A stretch of DNA of 10,917 nt from Zymomonas sp. Lineage in GTDB: Bacteria > Pseudomonadota > Alphaproteobacteria > Sphingomonadales > Sphingomonadaceae. The DNA is taken from positions 1-10,917 of the forward strand of contig JAIYAJ010000228.1 of assembly GCA_027489105.1 (NCBI GenBank), given 5' to 3'. Shown one piece after another: positions 1 to 6,967 of this stretch. The stretch's first letter is position 1. Each line of letters begins with the position of its first letter. The position numbers and the translations under genes are program-made. The notes under the pieces are model-generated. The model ran no database searches. It was given only the letters and a program-made list of their open reading frames with translations, and was not told the DNA's origin.

Positions 1-86
1 AAGCCTACCGGAGCACATTCGTCGGTCGGGTAGACGGCGTCGTAAACGGCGCGGGCGGCGGCCCGCAGCCGTGCGTCATGGTGCAT
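1..86 (-). CDS. Unidentified protein, N-terminal fragment cut by the window edge
   Basis: Only the first 28 codons lie in the window; the gene runs off the left edge. The readable start is MHHDARLRAAARAVYD followed by AVYPTDECAPVG. I chose the ATG at 86 because GGAGG stands 5 nt in front of it. An in-frame ATG at 98 overlaps that Shine-Dalgarno and would have none of its own. The stretch is an amphipathic, Ala/Arg-rich helix with no signal peptide, so the protein is probably cytoplasmic. It lies 97 bp downstream of the EthD-domain gene on the same strand and could be read with it or from its own promoter in the AT-richer gap. I do not recognise the family. Confidence 0.55.
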   Translation of the reverse strand, partial: MHHDARLRAAARAVYDAVYPTDECAPVG

Positions 87-119
87 ATCAGCCTCCATCG
101 GGATATCGGATGGCGACAG

Positions 120-149
120 GATATGGAACAAAACAAGAACAATATTCAA
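120..149 (-). promoter_or_regulatory. Weak candidate promoter for the leftmost gene
   Basis: The gap between the EthD-domain gene and the leftmost gene is clearly richer in A/T than its surroundings. On the minus strand it holds TTGAAT (149-144), then 18 nt, then CATATC (125-120), a poor match to a sigma-70-type promoter. The -10 element matches the consensus at only three positions, so this is a suggestion. Confidence 0.2.
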
Positions 150-183
150 GCCGATTCGGAGCAATCTCTACTGCGCCCGCCAC

Positions 184-552
184 TCAGGCCGGATCGGCGA
201 TGCCCGGCGTCTCGATCTCTTCCGCCACCATATAGAAGCGCGTCGCCGAGCGGTCGAAGATCCGTTCTTCGTCTTCGGCGATCTCCTGCGCGACCGCGTC
301 GCTGGTCAGCCAGGCCATCGTCGCCTCGCAGGCCGCCTTGTCGGCATACCAGACTTCGAGCAGGACATGATGGTCTGCGGCCCCCGCCTCGTCGGGGAGG
401 AAAGGCTCGATATAGCGCCGCTCATAGCGGATCGCCCGCCCCTGCAGCACGCGCCGCCCGAGCAGCGCATGGCGCCCCTCATAGTCGCGCCGGAACTGCT
501 CCAGACTGAGGTCATCGCGCTTTCGCAGCAGGGTCACCATCTTATAGGCCAT
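184..552 (-). CDS. EthD-domain protein
   Basis: This 122-residue protein has the look of the EthD family: small ferredoxin-like alpha/beta dimers of the dimeric alpha/beta-barrel superfamily. It opens with a first strand, MAYKMVTLLRKRDDLS, then the typical helix LEQFRRDYEGRHALLG with its conserved Y-x-x-x-H spacing (Y24, H28). A middle strand, HHVLLEVWYAD (61-71), and a helix with WLTSD and EERIFD follow, ending in the last strand RFYMVAEEIE. EthD relatives are often found near aromatic or ether degradation genes, but their chemistry is mostly unproven, so no substrate is assigned. GGGAGAGG lies just upstream of the ATG. The gene follows the phosphodiesterase on the same strand after 78 bp and may be a distal member of that operon. 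No signal peptide is seen. Confidence 0.8.
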   Translation of the reverse strand: MAYKMVTLLRKRDDLSLEQFRRDYEGRHALLGRRVLQGRAIRYERRYIEPFLPDEAGAADHHVLLEVWYADKAACEATMAWLTSDAVAQEIAEDEERIFDRSATRFYMVAEEIETPGIADPA

Positions 553-630
553 TGGCCACCTCTCCCGTCCTTTTTGGATCGGGCGATGATGGCGCGAAGC
601 GGACGCGCCGCAACCCGGCTTTGCGCTAGG

Positions 631-1953
631 TCAGCGGATCGGGGGGAGGTCGGCGCTGGGCAATGCGCCACCCATCAGCTTCGCCAGCGTCGGCGCGATC
701 GCGCGCATGTCGACCTCGCCAAGATCGCCCTTCCACGGCAGTGCCTTGCCCCACAGGATCAGGGTCGAATGCATCTCGGGATAGGCCGGGTCATAGCCGT
801 GCATCCCCTTGGTCACCGACGGCGCGGTCATGGGCGCCGCAGGGTCGCGTCCGGTCTCGAAGCCGGGGCGGAAGCTGATCCAGAAATCCGCCTCCTGCGC
901 CCCGCCACGGCGGCCGATTTCGGTGCGGTCGAGGATAGCGGCGATGCCGAGGCGGGCGTCCGCCTTCAGTCCGGCCAGCAGCTTGGCCACCTTGTCGCGC
1001 AACGCGGCATCGTCGCGGTCGGCGAGCACCACGCCCGCACCGCCGCCGGCGAGCCAGGGCATCGCCTGCCAGTCCTTCACCTTGCCGCCCTCGAGCGTGA
1101 TGAGACCGGCCTGCAGGAAGGGCGCGAACAGATTGACGTCGGTCGAGACCGGCAGGAAGCCATGGTCGGAGACGAGCGCGACGATCGTCTCCGGGTTGGC
1201 CGCCACCGCAGCGGCGGTCAGCCGGGCAATCATGCCATCGATCCGTTCGAGCGCAGCGCGCGCCTCGGCGCTGTCGGGGCCATGCTCATGCTCGACATGG
1301 TCGAGACCCGCCAGATAGACGGTGGTGAAGCCGGGCTTGAGCCGCGCGATGAGCGCCGCGGCAGCCTCGCTGCGGGCGGCATCGGCATCGACGCTTTCGT
1401 CGATCCCCTGCGGGAAAGCGGCGATCGCCCCCGCCGCGCCGTCAATCAGCCCGGGCGTCGCCAGCGCGCGCAGCAGCTTGCGGTCGTCGTCATGACCGGT
1501 GCGCCAGATCTGGGGGATATTGGCATCGACCGGCGCCCCGACGCTGACCGGCCAGTGGACGTTGAGCGTCTTGAGCCCCGCCTTGCGCGCCGCATCCCAC
1601 AGGGTCGGCACGCGAATATCCTCGGCATACCAGTACCAGCCAGACTGATTTATGCCCCTGGGGTCGAAGGTCAGGTTGTTCGAGATGCCGTGCCGCGCGG
1701 GGCTCGCCCCGGTGATCAGCGTGGTATGGCTGGGATAGGTCAGGCTCGGCAGGACCCCGACCACCCCGCTCGCCCGCGCGCCTTCGGCGGCGAGCTTGCG
1801 GAGCGCCGGGATCTTCAGTCCCCGCGCATCGGCCTGGGCGACGTCGCCGGGCCGCAGCCCGTCGACCGAGATCAGGAGAAGCGGGGCGGCCCCTGCCCCG
1901 GCGGGCAGGACGGCCGCCGCGATCAGGCCCAGCCAGGGCAGGAACCGCCGCAT
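631..1953 (-). CDS. Secreted type I phosphodiesterase / nucleotide pyrophosphatase (alkaline phosphatase superfamily)
   Basis: This 440-residue periplasmic enzyme hydrolyses phosphate diesters or pyrophosphates with two metal ions. Residues 1-22 are a signal peptide (MRRFLPWLGLIAAAVLPAGAGA). Metal and catalytic residues of the NPP family can be followed along the chain: D31 in ISVDGLRP; T72 in PSLTYPSHTTLITG, the expected nucleophile; D218 and H222 in GLDHVEHEHGP; D263 and H264 in VSDHGF; and H385 in GMHGYDP. A set of this kind indicates an active enzyme. Family members cleave nucleotides, nucleotide sugars, lysophospholipids or glycerophosphocholine, and the sequence does not say which. Its ATG lies 2 bp after the TonB-dependent receptor stop, so the two are cotranscribed. 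That suggests the enzyme acts on the receptor's ligand or on a related phosphorylated nutrient. Confidence 0.9.
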   Translation of the reverse strand: MRRFLPWLGLIAAAVLPAGAGAAPLLLISVDGLRPGDVAQADARGLKIPALRKLAAEGARASGVVGVLPSLTYPSHTTLITGASPARHGISNNLTFDPRGINQSGWYWYAEDIRVPTLWDAARKAGLKTLNVHWPVSVGAPVDANIPQIWRTGHDDDRKLLRALATPGLIDGAAGAIAAFPQGIDESVDADAARSEAAAALIARLKPGFTTVYLAGLDHVEHEHGPDSAEARAALERIDGMIARLTAAAVAANPETIVALVSDHGFLPVSTDVNLFAPFLQAGLITLEGGKVKDWQAMPWLAGGGAGVVLADRDDAALRDKVAKLLAGLKADARLGIAAILDRTEIGRRGGAQEADFWISFRPGFETGRDPAAPMTAPSVTKGMHGYDPAYPEMHSTLILWGKALPWKGDLGEVDMRAIAPTLAKLMGGALPSADLPPIR

Positions 1954-1955
1954 GA

Positions 1956-4250
1956 TCAGAACATCTTCTTGACGGTGAAGAAGAAGCTCTGCGGCGCGCC
2001 GGCCAGCAGCGTCTGATTGTCGCCGGCATCGCCGAAGCCGTTCGAGCCGATCGTGGCGATGTACTTCTTGTCGAGCAGGTTGGTCGCGCTCGCGCGCAGC
2101 TCGAGCCCGTCGAGGAAACCGTCGCGGAAGGTGTAGCCGACCGAGGCGTCGAACAGCACCCGGCCGCCGACCGACTGATCGTTGGTGTAGGTGAAGTAGC
2201 GGCGGCTCATATAATCGGCACCGATGCGGGCCGAGATGGCGCCGTCGTCATAGACGATCTCGCCCTTCGCCAGATGTTCGGGCGTGTCGACCAGGGTCTT
2301 GCCCTTGATCGTCGAGCGGATGGAGCCGTTGGCGTTGAGGACATTATCCTCATAGGTAGAGCGGTTGTAGCTGTAGGTCGCGAGCAGGCTGACCGCACCC
2401 ATCAGGCGATATTGCAGCGCGCTTTCGAAGCCATAGGACTCGACCCCGCCGACATTCTGCAGCGTCGGCGGATTGCCGATGATGCCCGCACCGTTCGAGA
2501 AGGACAGCAGGCGGTTGCGGAACTTGGCATAATAGCCACCGGCCGTGCCCGACAACGCGCCATGACGGAAGCGGACGCCCGCTTCATAGGTGTCGGACGT
2601 CTCCGGCTTCACGTCGAGCGAGTCGAAGCCGGCCTGGGTCGTCGCGAACGGACCCGAGGTCGAGGCGCCGGTGAAGGCGCGGGTCACCTGGCTGAAGCCG
2701 GCATAGAGCTCGGCCTCGCCGATCTTGTAGACCGCGCCCGCCGACGGCTGCAGCCAGTCGCGCGACACGATCCGGCCCTGCGCCAATATGCCCGCCTTGA
2801 TCGGGTTGGCGTCGATCGAGACGCGGAAGCCCTTGGCGCCGGCGGTCAGCGTCAGGTCACCCAGCTCGACGCGGTCCTCGATGAAATATTGATAGGTGTG
2901 GGTGACGAAGCGGAAGTCCCAGTCGGTCCGGAACGGGCTGCTCGGGAACTTCAGATGATCGGTCACGTCGGCCGTGGCCGGGTTCACCGCATAAAAGCGC
3001 CGCGCCTGATGGAAATGGTTGTTCTCCCACCAGCCGCCGACGGTCAGCGTGTTGGGCCCGCGGGTCCAGCTGAGCTTGCCGAACAGGCCGCCGCGACGAA
3101 TGTCATATTCGGTCGTGCGCTGCGAGATCGGGCTGCCGCTGGGGCTCGCCACATAGGGCGTCCACCACAGGCCCATGCCATGGTTGCTGTGGAAATAGGT
3201 CGACAGGCTGCCGTTCACCGATTCGCTGAACGGCGCGTCGATCGTCAGACCCGCAAGATAGTCCTGCCGCAGGCCCGCCGCGTCATAATAGACGTCATCC
3301 TGGGTCAAATAGGGGGCCGGATAGACGGTGCCGGCGGCGGGGTTGGTCGGCGTAACGGGAGTATCGCCGCGATTGGCGGCGACCTGTGCGATCTGCAGCG
3401 CCAGCGGGAAGTTGTTGCCGATATTGTCGTTGCGCAGGCCCAGACGGCGGATCATGGCGAGCGACAGATCCTGATAGTCGGTCTCGCGGCGGTCGGAGAA
3501 GCTGAAGGTGCCGCTGATGATCGGGCCGCCCATGTCGGCGACGATCTTGGCGTTGACCATATGCTGGTTCTGCTCGCCGACGCCCTTCCACTTGTTCAGG
3601 CCGAGATAGCCATAGCTCAGATAGCCGCGCACCTTGTCGCCGCCGGTGTCGAAGCGGACGAAGCCGCGCTTGGTCTCGTCGCTGCCATAGGTGGCCTCGA
3701 CGTCGACGGCGCTGTTCTCGGACGGGGCACGCGAGACGAACTCGATCGTGCCGCCGAGATTGTTGGTCGCATTGGTGCCGAGCGAGCCGGCGCCCTGCGT
3801 CACGCGAGTCGTGCCGATATTCTCGGGGCTGATCGCGCGGCTGATGTGCAGGCCGTTGACATTGCCATAGCTGAAGTCGCCCAGCGGGATGCCGTCGAGG
3901 GTGTAGCCGAGCTGGTTCTGGTTGAAGCCGCGGATCGAGATGCGCTGCGACCATTCATAATTGCCGAACGGATCGGCCGACTGGAAATTGACGCTGGGCA
4001 GCTTGGCGATCGCCTTGAGCGGGCTCGAACCCGGCGCCTGGACGCGCAGATCTTCCTGGCTGATCTCCTGAACCTGGCGCGCCTGGCCGCGGCCGAACAC
4101 GACGATCTCGCCCGGCTCGGCATCGGCATCCGCACCGGCTTCGGCGGGAACGACGTCGGCGGAGGCAGGCGCGGCGTCTGCCGCATAAGCGGTGCCCGAG
4201 AGAAGCGCGAAGCTGGCGCTGGCAAGCAGCAGCTGGGTACGAATGGTCAT
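1956..4250 (-). CDS. TonB-dependent outer-membrane receptor
   Basis: This 764-residue outer-membrane transporter is powered by TonB-ExbB-ExbD. The signal peptide is MTIRTQLLLASASFALLSG plus TAYA, cut before ADAAP. A short acidic linker leads to a likely TonB box (GEIVVFG, about residues 47-53). The plug follows, with VQEISQEDLRVQAPGSSPLK, the RISIRGFNQNQLGYTLDGIP segment and RVTQGAGSLGT...NNLGGTIEF. The rest is a 22-strand barrel with TonB-receptor repeats such as VKPETSDTYEAGVRFR and the C-terminal FFFTVKKMF, ending in the phenylalanine read by the BAM complex. I start it at the ATG at 4250, with AAAGGGG 6 nt upstream; a TTG directly before is part of the spacer. The ligand is unknown. The phosphodiesterase partner makes a phosphorylated nutrient worth considering alongside iron-siderophores. 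Confidence 0.92.
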   Translation of the reverse strand: MTIRTQLLLASASFALLSGTAYAADAAPASADVVPAEAGADADAEPGEIVVFGRGQARQVQEISQEDLRVQAPGSSPLKAIAKLPSVNFQSADPFGNYEWSQRISIRGFNQNQLGYTLDGIPLGDFSYGNVNGLHISRAISPENIGTTRVTQGAGSLGTNATNNLGGTIEFVSRAPSENSAVDVEATYGSDETKRGFVRFDTGGDKVRGYLSYGYLGLNKWKGVGEQNQHMVNAKIVADMGGPIISGTFSFSDRRETDYQDLSLAMIRRLGLRNDNIGNNFPLALQIAQVAANRGDTPVTPTNPAAGTVYPAPYLTQDDVYYDAAGLRQDYLAGLTIDAPFSESVNGSLSTYFHSNHGMGLWWTPYVASPSGSPISQRTTEYDIRRGGLFGKLSWTRGPNTLTVGGWWENNHFHQARRFYAVNPATADVTDHLKFPSSPFRTDWDFRFVTHTYQYFIEDRVELGDLTLTAGAKGFRVSIDANPIKAGILAQGRIVSRDWLQPSAGAVYKIGEAELYAGFSQVTRAFTGASTSGPFATTQAGFDSLDVKPETSDTYEAGVRFRHGALSGTAGGYYAKFRNRLLSFSNGAGIIGNPPTLQNVGGVESYGFESALQYRLMGAVSLLATYSYNRSTYEDNVLNANGSIRSTIKGKTLVDTPEHLAKGEIVYDDGAISARIGADYMSRRYFTYTNDQSVGGRVLFDASVGYTFRDGFLDGLELRASATNLLDKKYIATIGSNGFGDAGDNQTLLAGAPQSFFFTVKKMF

Positions 4251-4497
4251 CAAAATCCCCTTTGGCGATCGGCGCGCGGTGCGCGTCCCGTTCGCCGGCC
4301 AATTAGGAGCCGCGTGCGACAGCTTCGTGCTGGTGCGATGACGCTATGGTTGCAGATGCGAAACGCATTTGTTGCAGCGCAATGCGGGCGGGCATGAAGC
4401 ACCGCCGGACCTGTCCTTTGTGACGATTTCGCGGTCCCGGCCACTCGGTCACAGTCTCGTCCTGCCGGCATGCGACCGGCGACCGAGAGGAACAGCC
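4251..4497. promoter_or_regulatory. Divergent intergenic region between receptor and isomerase
   Basis: This 247-bp gap holds the promoters of the leftward receptor operon and the rightward isomerase gene. Its middle has several ATGCG/CGCAT elements, listed separately. A hairpin, GCCGG-CATGCGA-CCGGC (4464-4480), lies just upstream of the isomerase start, and AGAGGAA before the ATG at 4498 is the likely ribosome binding site. I could not place convincing -35/-10 boxes on either strand. Confidence 0.5.
4356..4386. promoter_or_regulatory. Putative operator: ATGCG/CGCAT half-site cluster
   Basis: ATGCG-AAA-CGCAT is a perfect 13-bp dyad at 4356-4368. A third half-site, AATGCG (4381-4386), forms a second dyad with CGCATT (4364-4369). 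Two TTGCAG elements (4350-4355 and 4372-4377) precede the rightward half-sites, so the unit TTGCAG-...-ATGCG appears twice. The position midway between divergent genes suits binding of one regulator that controls both. No regulator gene is present in the window, so its identity is open. Confidence 0.4.
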
Positions 4498-5304
4498 ATG
4501 GCCACCCATTTCCCGCTTTGCATGGCGTCGGGCATCATGCCCGAGGCGACTCCGCTCCAGCTGGTCGAGGCGGCGGCGCGGGCTGGCTTCGATTATGGCG
4601 GCATGTGGATTGAGCCGGCTGACTGGACCGATCGGACCACCGCCGAGGTCAAGCGCGCGCTCGGTGATAGCGGGCTGCGTCTGCTCGATATCGAGGTGGT
4701 CTGGATCAAGCCTGGCCCGCCCGATCCCGACCATCTGCGCATCGTCGAGGTGGGCGCCGCGCTGGGCGCGCAAAATGTTCTGTGCGTGAGCAGCGATCCC
4801 GACCGGGGGGCGACCCGCGACAAGCTGGCGCTGCTCGCCGAAGCAGGAGGGCGGCACGGCATCCGCATCAACCTGGAATTCGGCCTGTTCACCGAAGTGA
4901 AGACCATCCACGAAGCGAGCGCTATCCTGCGCGAAATCGACGATCCGGCCTGCGCGCTGCTGGTCGACAGCCTCCATTGGTCCCGCTCGGGTGGCACGCT
5001 GGACGAAATCGCGGCGCTGCCCGCCGCCTGGACCAGCTATATCCAGCTGTGCGACGCGCCTGCGGTGGGCCCGGCCCGCGACGATGCGGAGGGCATATTG
5101 GTCGAAGCGCTCGACGGGCGGATGGCGATGGGCACGGGGGGGCTGCCCCTGCGCGAGATCGTGGCGCTGCTGCCCGAAGGACTGCCGATCGCGATCGAGG
5201 AGCGGTCCAAGGCGCTGCGCGATGGCTGGCCCGATCTCAACCAGCGCGCGGCGCGGCTCCTGGAAACCTCGCGCGCCTTCTTCGACCGGCTGGCCGCCTG
5301 CTGA
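4498..5304 (+). CDS. Sugar phosphate isomerase/epimerase-like TIM barrel
   Basis: This 268-residue cytoplasmic protein has the xylose isomerase-like TIM-barrel fold (IolE/IolI, hydroxypyruvate isomerase type). Seen in order: the first strand with CMASGIMPEATPLQLVEAAA and GFDYGGMW, the strand LLDIEVVWI, then likely metal ligands E127 in INLEFGL, D157 and H160 in LVDSLHWSRSGG, Q183/D186 in YIQLCDAP, and E234 in IAIEERS. The D-x-x-H-x-x-R-x-G-G motif is typical. Such enzymes isomerise or epimerise sugars, inososes or keto acids using a divalent metal, and this one's substrate is unknown. The ATG at 4498 follows AGAGGAACAGCC; earlier in-frame starts add a tail that does not look like this family. 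It is transcribed away from the receptor-phosphodiesterase operon, which suggests shared regulation and perhaps a shared pathway. Confidence 0.85.
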   Translation: MATHFPLCMASGIMPEATPLQLVEAAARAGFDYGGMWIEPADWTDRTTAEVKRALGDSGLRLLDIEVVWIKPGPPDPDHLRIVEVGAALGAQNVLCVSSDPDRGATRDKLALLAEAGGRHGIRINLEFGLFTEVKTIHEASAILREIDDPACALLVDSLHWSRSGGTLDEIAALPAAWTSYIQLCDAPAVGPARDDAEGILVEALDGRMAMGTGGLPLREIVALLPEGLPIAIEERSKALRDGWPDLNQRAARLLETSRAFFDRLAAC

Positions 5305-5325
5305 ACCACGGGCTGCAAAAGGAAA

Positions 5326-5357
5326 GGCCCCCGCTCCGGGGGCGGGGAGCGAGGGCC
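5326..5357 (-). terminator. Rho-independent terminator-like hairpin between convergent genes
   Basis: GGCCCCCGCTCC (5326-5337) pairs with GGAGCGAGGGCC (5346-5357) with a single mismatch over 12 bp and an 8-nt G-rich loop. An A-rich stretch (GCAAAAGGAAA) lies on its left, so on the minus strand the stem is followed by TTTCCTTTT. That polarity fits termination of lolA transcription. For the plus-strand isomerase the hairpin has no T tract, although it may still slow or block read-through. Confidence 0.65.
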
Positions 5358-5452
5358 AACCTGGCGTTCGTCACGCAGGCGGGGCGCGATGGTCTGTCTC
5401 GAGCAACAGGGGGGAATCTCGAGAAGGTCGCGTCCGCTGAAAGGCGTTCTAG

Positions 5453-5467
5453 GACAGCTTAGCTGTC
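5453..5467. repeat. Small dyad GACAGC-TTA-GCTGTC downstream of lolA
   Basis: A perfect 6-bp inverted repeat with a 3-nt loop lies 20 bp beyond the lolA stop. It could form a small 3'-end hairpin on the lolA transcript. There is no T tract on either side, so it does not qualify as an intrinsic terminator by itself. Confidence 0.4.
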
Positions 5468-5486
5468 GCCCAAATGAACGAACCCA

Positions 5487-6110
5487 TTAATTGCGTGGCC
5501 CCTTCGGCCGTGGGTCGTCCCATTTGAACGTCTTGTCGGAAATCGGCACCCCATAGGCCTGATTCGACAGGCGCACGGTCGAGCGTCCGTTCTGCGCATC
5601 GACCACCGTCCAGCCCATCAGCTTGAGCCCGCCGGGCCCATTGCCGCGCGCGAAGGCGATGGTGATCGTGCCGAATTCCGGATGTTTCGGATCGCGCGCC
5701 TCGACCAGGGTCGTGCCGGGCGCGGCACCGTCGATGACCTTGGCAAAGCGGCTGATATCCTTGCTCGGATCGATCAGCACTGACAGGGGCGAATTGCCGA
5801 CCGGCCAGCGTGACACCTGCCGCACCGAATAGTCGATCATCGTCAGCGCCTTGCCGTCGCCGACGATCAGCAGCGGCACGCCCTTCTGATAGGCGAAGCG
5901 CACCCGGCCCGGCTGGCGCAGGCTGAGCGTGCCAGACAGCGCCTTGCCGTTGCGGTCGGTCTGCACGAAATCGGCGGTCATCGTCGTGATTCCGCGCAGA
6001 TGCGACGACACCTCCGCGAGCGCACCGGACGGCGCCGCCACAGCGGGGGCGGCTGCGACCAGCGCCACCGGCATGAGGGACAGGGCCGAGAATCGGGAAA
6101 GCGAACGCAT
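5487..6110 (-). CDS. lolA: Outer-membrane lipoprotein carrier protein LolA
   Basis: This 207-residue periplasmic chaperone carries lipoproteins from the inner-membrane LolCDE complex towards the outer membrane. Residues 1-26 are a signal peptide (MRSLSRFSALSLMPVALVAA plus APAVAA). The family pattern follows: a first helix (LAEVSSHLRGITTMTADFVQ), then curved-sheet segments GKALSGTLSLRQPGRVRFAY, GVPLLIVGDGKALTMIDYSV, RQVSRWPVGNSPLSVLI and TITIAFARGNGPGGLKLMGW. They end with QNGRSTVRLSNQAYGVPIS and KTFKWDDPRP. Length is normal for LolA. GAAGGA stands 5 nt before the ATG. Longer in-frame readings upstream are artefacts because they cross the divergent gene. It stands alone on its strand here. LolA-like proteins of this class can be distant from the E. 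coli protein, so the role rests on fold and pattern. Confidence 0.88.
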   Translation of the reverse strand: MRSLSRFSALSLMPVALVAAAPAVAAPSGALAEVSSHLRGITTMTADFVQTDRNGKALSGTLSLRQPGRVRFAYQKGVPLLIVGDGKALTMIDYSVRQVSRWPVGNSPLSVLIDPSKDISRFAKVIDGAAPGTTLVEARDPKHPEFGTITIAFARGNGPGGLKLMGWTVVDAQNGRSTVRLSNQAYGVPISDKTFKWDDPRPKGPRN

Positions 6111-6208
6111 GATTATCCTTCTCGTCATTTCGCCGCCGCTTATGGAGGAGCCGCGCTGAATTGGGAATGAAGCGGGGCAACGTCCCGAAACGCGATCGGG
6201 TTTCCTAT

Positions 6209-6709
6209 ATGCGATCCATGACCGCCCGTGCCCTGACCCCGGAAGAACGCCGACTCGTCGGAGAGGTGTTCGGCTCCGCTCTCGATCCCGAACCGGTGCG
6301 CATCCACCGCGCGCGCTGGTGGCGCCTGCAGCCGCGCAATGTTCTGATGGCCCCCGACGGCCATCTCTGGTGCCACCCCGAAGGCACGCTCCATCGCGAC
6401 TGCTATGCGTCCGCAACGATCGCCATGCAGGCGCTGTTCGTCCATGAGATGACGCATGTCTGGCAAGCCCAACGCGGCGGCCGCTGGTATCTGCCGCTGA
6501 TGCGGCACCCCTTCTGCCGATATGTCTATACATTGAAGCCGGGAAAGCCCTTCGCCCGCTATGGCATCGAACAACAGGCTGAGATCGTCGCCGACGCCTT
6601 CCTCCTCTCGCGCGGCGTCGCGCGGCCCGGCAAGCCGCCGCTCGACGCCTATCGGGCGGTGCTGCCACCCGCATTTTTCTCTGGCGCAGCGGCAGGCGGT
6701 GGGCGCTAG
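6209..6709 (+). CDS. Putative zinc metallopeptidase-like protein ('vgr related protein' type)
   Basis: This 166-residue protein carries HEMTH (H79-E80-H83), an HExxH zinc motif, within ALFVHEMTHVWQAQRGG. About 40 residues later, EQQAEIVADAF offers E121 or E125 as a third ligand, as in gluzincins. Before the motif come FGSALDPEPVRIH and VLMAPDGHLWCHPE, the N-terminal pattern of small proteins annotated in sphingomonads as 'vgr related protein', which also resemble DUF4157-type domains near Vgr/Rhs elements. There is no signal peptide and no toxin or type VI gene nearby. The start is uncertain. ATG at 6209 or 6218 keeps only family-like sequence but lacks a clear Shine-Dalgarno. TTG at 6161 lies 10 nt after GGAGGAG but adds an unfamiliar basic tail. 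Peptidase activity is inferred from the motif alone. Confidence 0.7.
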   Translation: MRSMTARALTPEERRLVGEVFGSALDPEPVRIHRARWWRLQPRNVLMAPDGHLWCHPEGTLHRDCYASATIAMQALFVHEMTHVWQAQRGGRWYLPLMRHPFCRYVYTLKPGKPFARYGIEQQAEIVADAFLLSRGVARPGKPPLDAYRAVLPPAFFSGAAAGGGR

Positions 6710-6727
6710 GCGTTAAAGTCCGGCCTG

Positions 6728-6842
6728 CCCCTCCACCATCCTCCGGATGGTCCCCCTCCCCGTGCCGGGGAGGACCTTGGATCGCGCAGGACAGATCCTC
6801 CCCGGAACGGGGAGGGGGACCGGCGAAGCCGGTGGAGGGGAA
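6728..6842. repeat. Two-arm intergenic palindromic repeat, copy 1
   Basis: A 115-bp element is built from two 47-bp arms (6728-6774 and 6796-6842) around a 21-bp spacer. It is bounded by CCCCTCCACC and GGTGGAGGGG. The left arm holds two hairpins (ACCATCC-TCC-GGATGGT and CTCCCC-GTGCC-GGGGAG). The right arm holds two more (CTCCCC-GGAA-CGGGGAG and ACCGGC-GAA-GCCGGT). The arms can also pair with each other through GGTCCCCCTCCCCG and CGGGGAGGGGGACC, giving two alternative folds. It begins 18 bp after the metallopeptidase-like gene. Each arm differs from the second copy at 9735-9859 by one base. Confidence 0.85.
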
Positions 6843-6917
6843 GCGGCGATCTCCGCGCGAGCGACGGTGGAGATGCAGAAGCGCCCTCCCCGTACTGCAC
6901 GGAATATCCAATATCCC

Positions 6918-6967
6918 GACTCCGCTGGCGTGATTCGGGACTCGGCGCTAAACGCTCCCGATGATTC
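6918..6967. promoter_or_regulatory. Cluster of four GANTC (CcrM) sites at the nadD start
   Basis: GANTC occurs at 6918-6922 (GACTC), 6932-6936 (GATTC), 6939-6943 (GACTC) and 6963-6967 (GATTC, spanning the nadD start codon). The first three surround an inverted repeat, TCCCGA (6914-6919) and TCGGGA (6935-6940). In alphaproteobacteria GANTC is methylated by CcrM, and hemimethylation can alter promoter activity through the cell cycle. No clear -35/-10 or Shine-Dalgarno is visible before nadD, so this short leader is probably its promoter region. Confidence 0.45.

Noticed and set aside
591..609. Hairpin GGCGCG-AAGCGGA-CGCGCC between the phosphodiesterase and EthD genes as a terminator
   Set aside because: The stem is only 6 bp and on the minus strand is not followed by a T tract. 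The only T run (571-575) is on the plus strand before the stem.
367..2016. A 549-codon plus-strand frame opposite the EthD-domain gene and the phosphodiesterase
   Set aside because: It spans two unrelated real genes and their gap, with composition typical of an antisense artefact.
2274..4397. A 707-codon open frame on the plus strand opposite the TonB-dependent receptor
   Set aside because: It is a shadow of GC-rich codon use. Its product is a low-complexity mix of Arg, Ala, Gly and Val with no family motif, while the opposite strand encodes a complete receptor with signal peptide, plug and terminal Phe.
6728..6842. CRISPR array or attachment site reading of the palindromic repeats
   Set aside because: The arms are inverted, not direct regularly spaced repeats, there is no cas gene, and no integrase or tRNA is nearby.
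6111..6911. Extension of lolA upstream into a 474-codon frame
   Set aside because: The extension is antisense to the HEMTH gene and the repeat. The ATG at 6110 has a good Shine-Dalgarno and is followed directly by a signal peptide.
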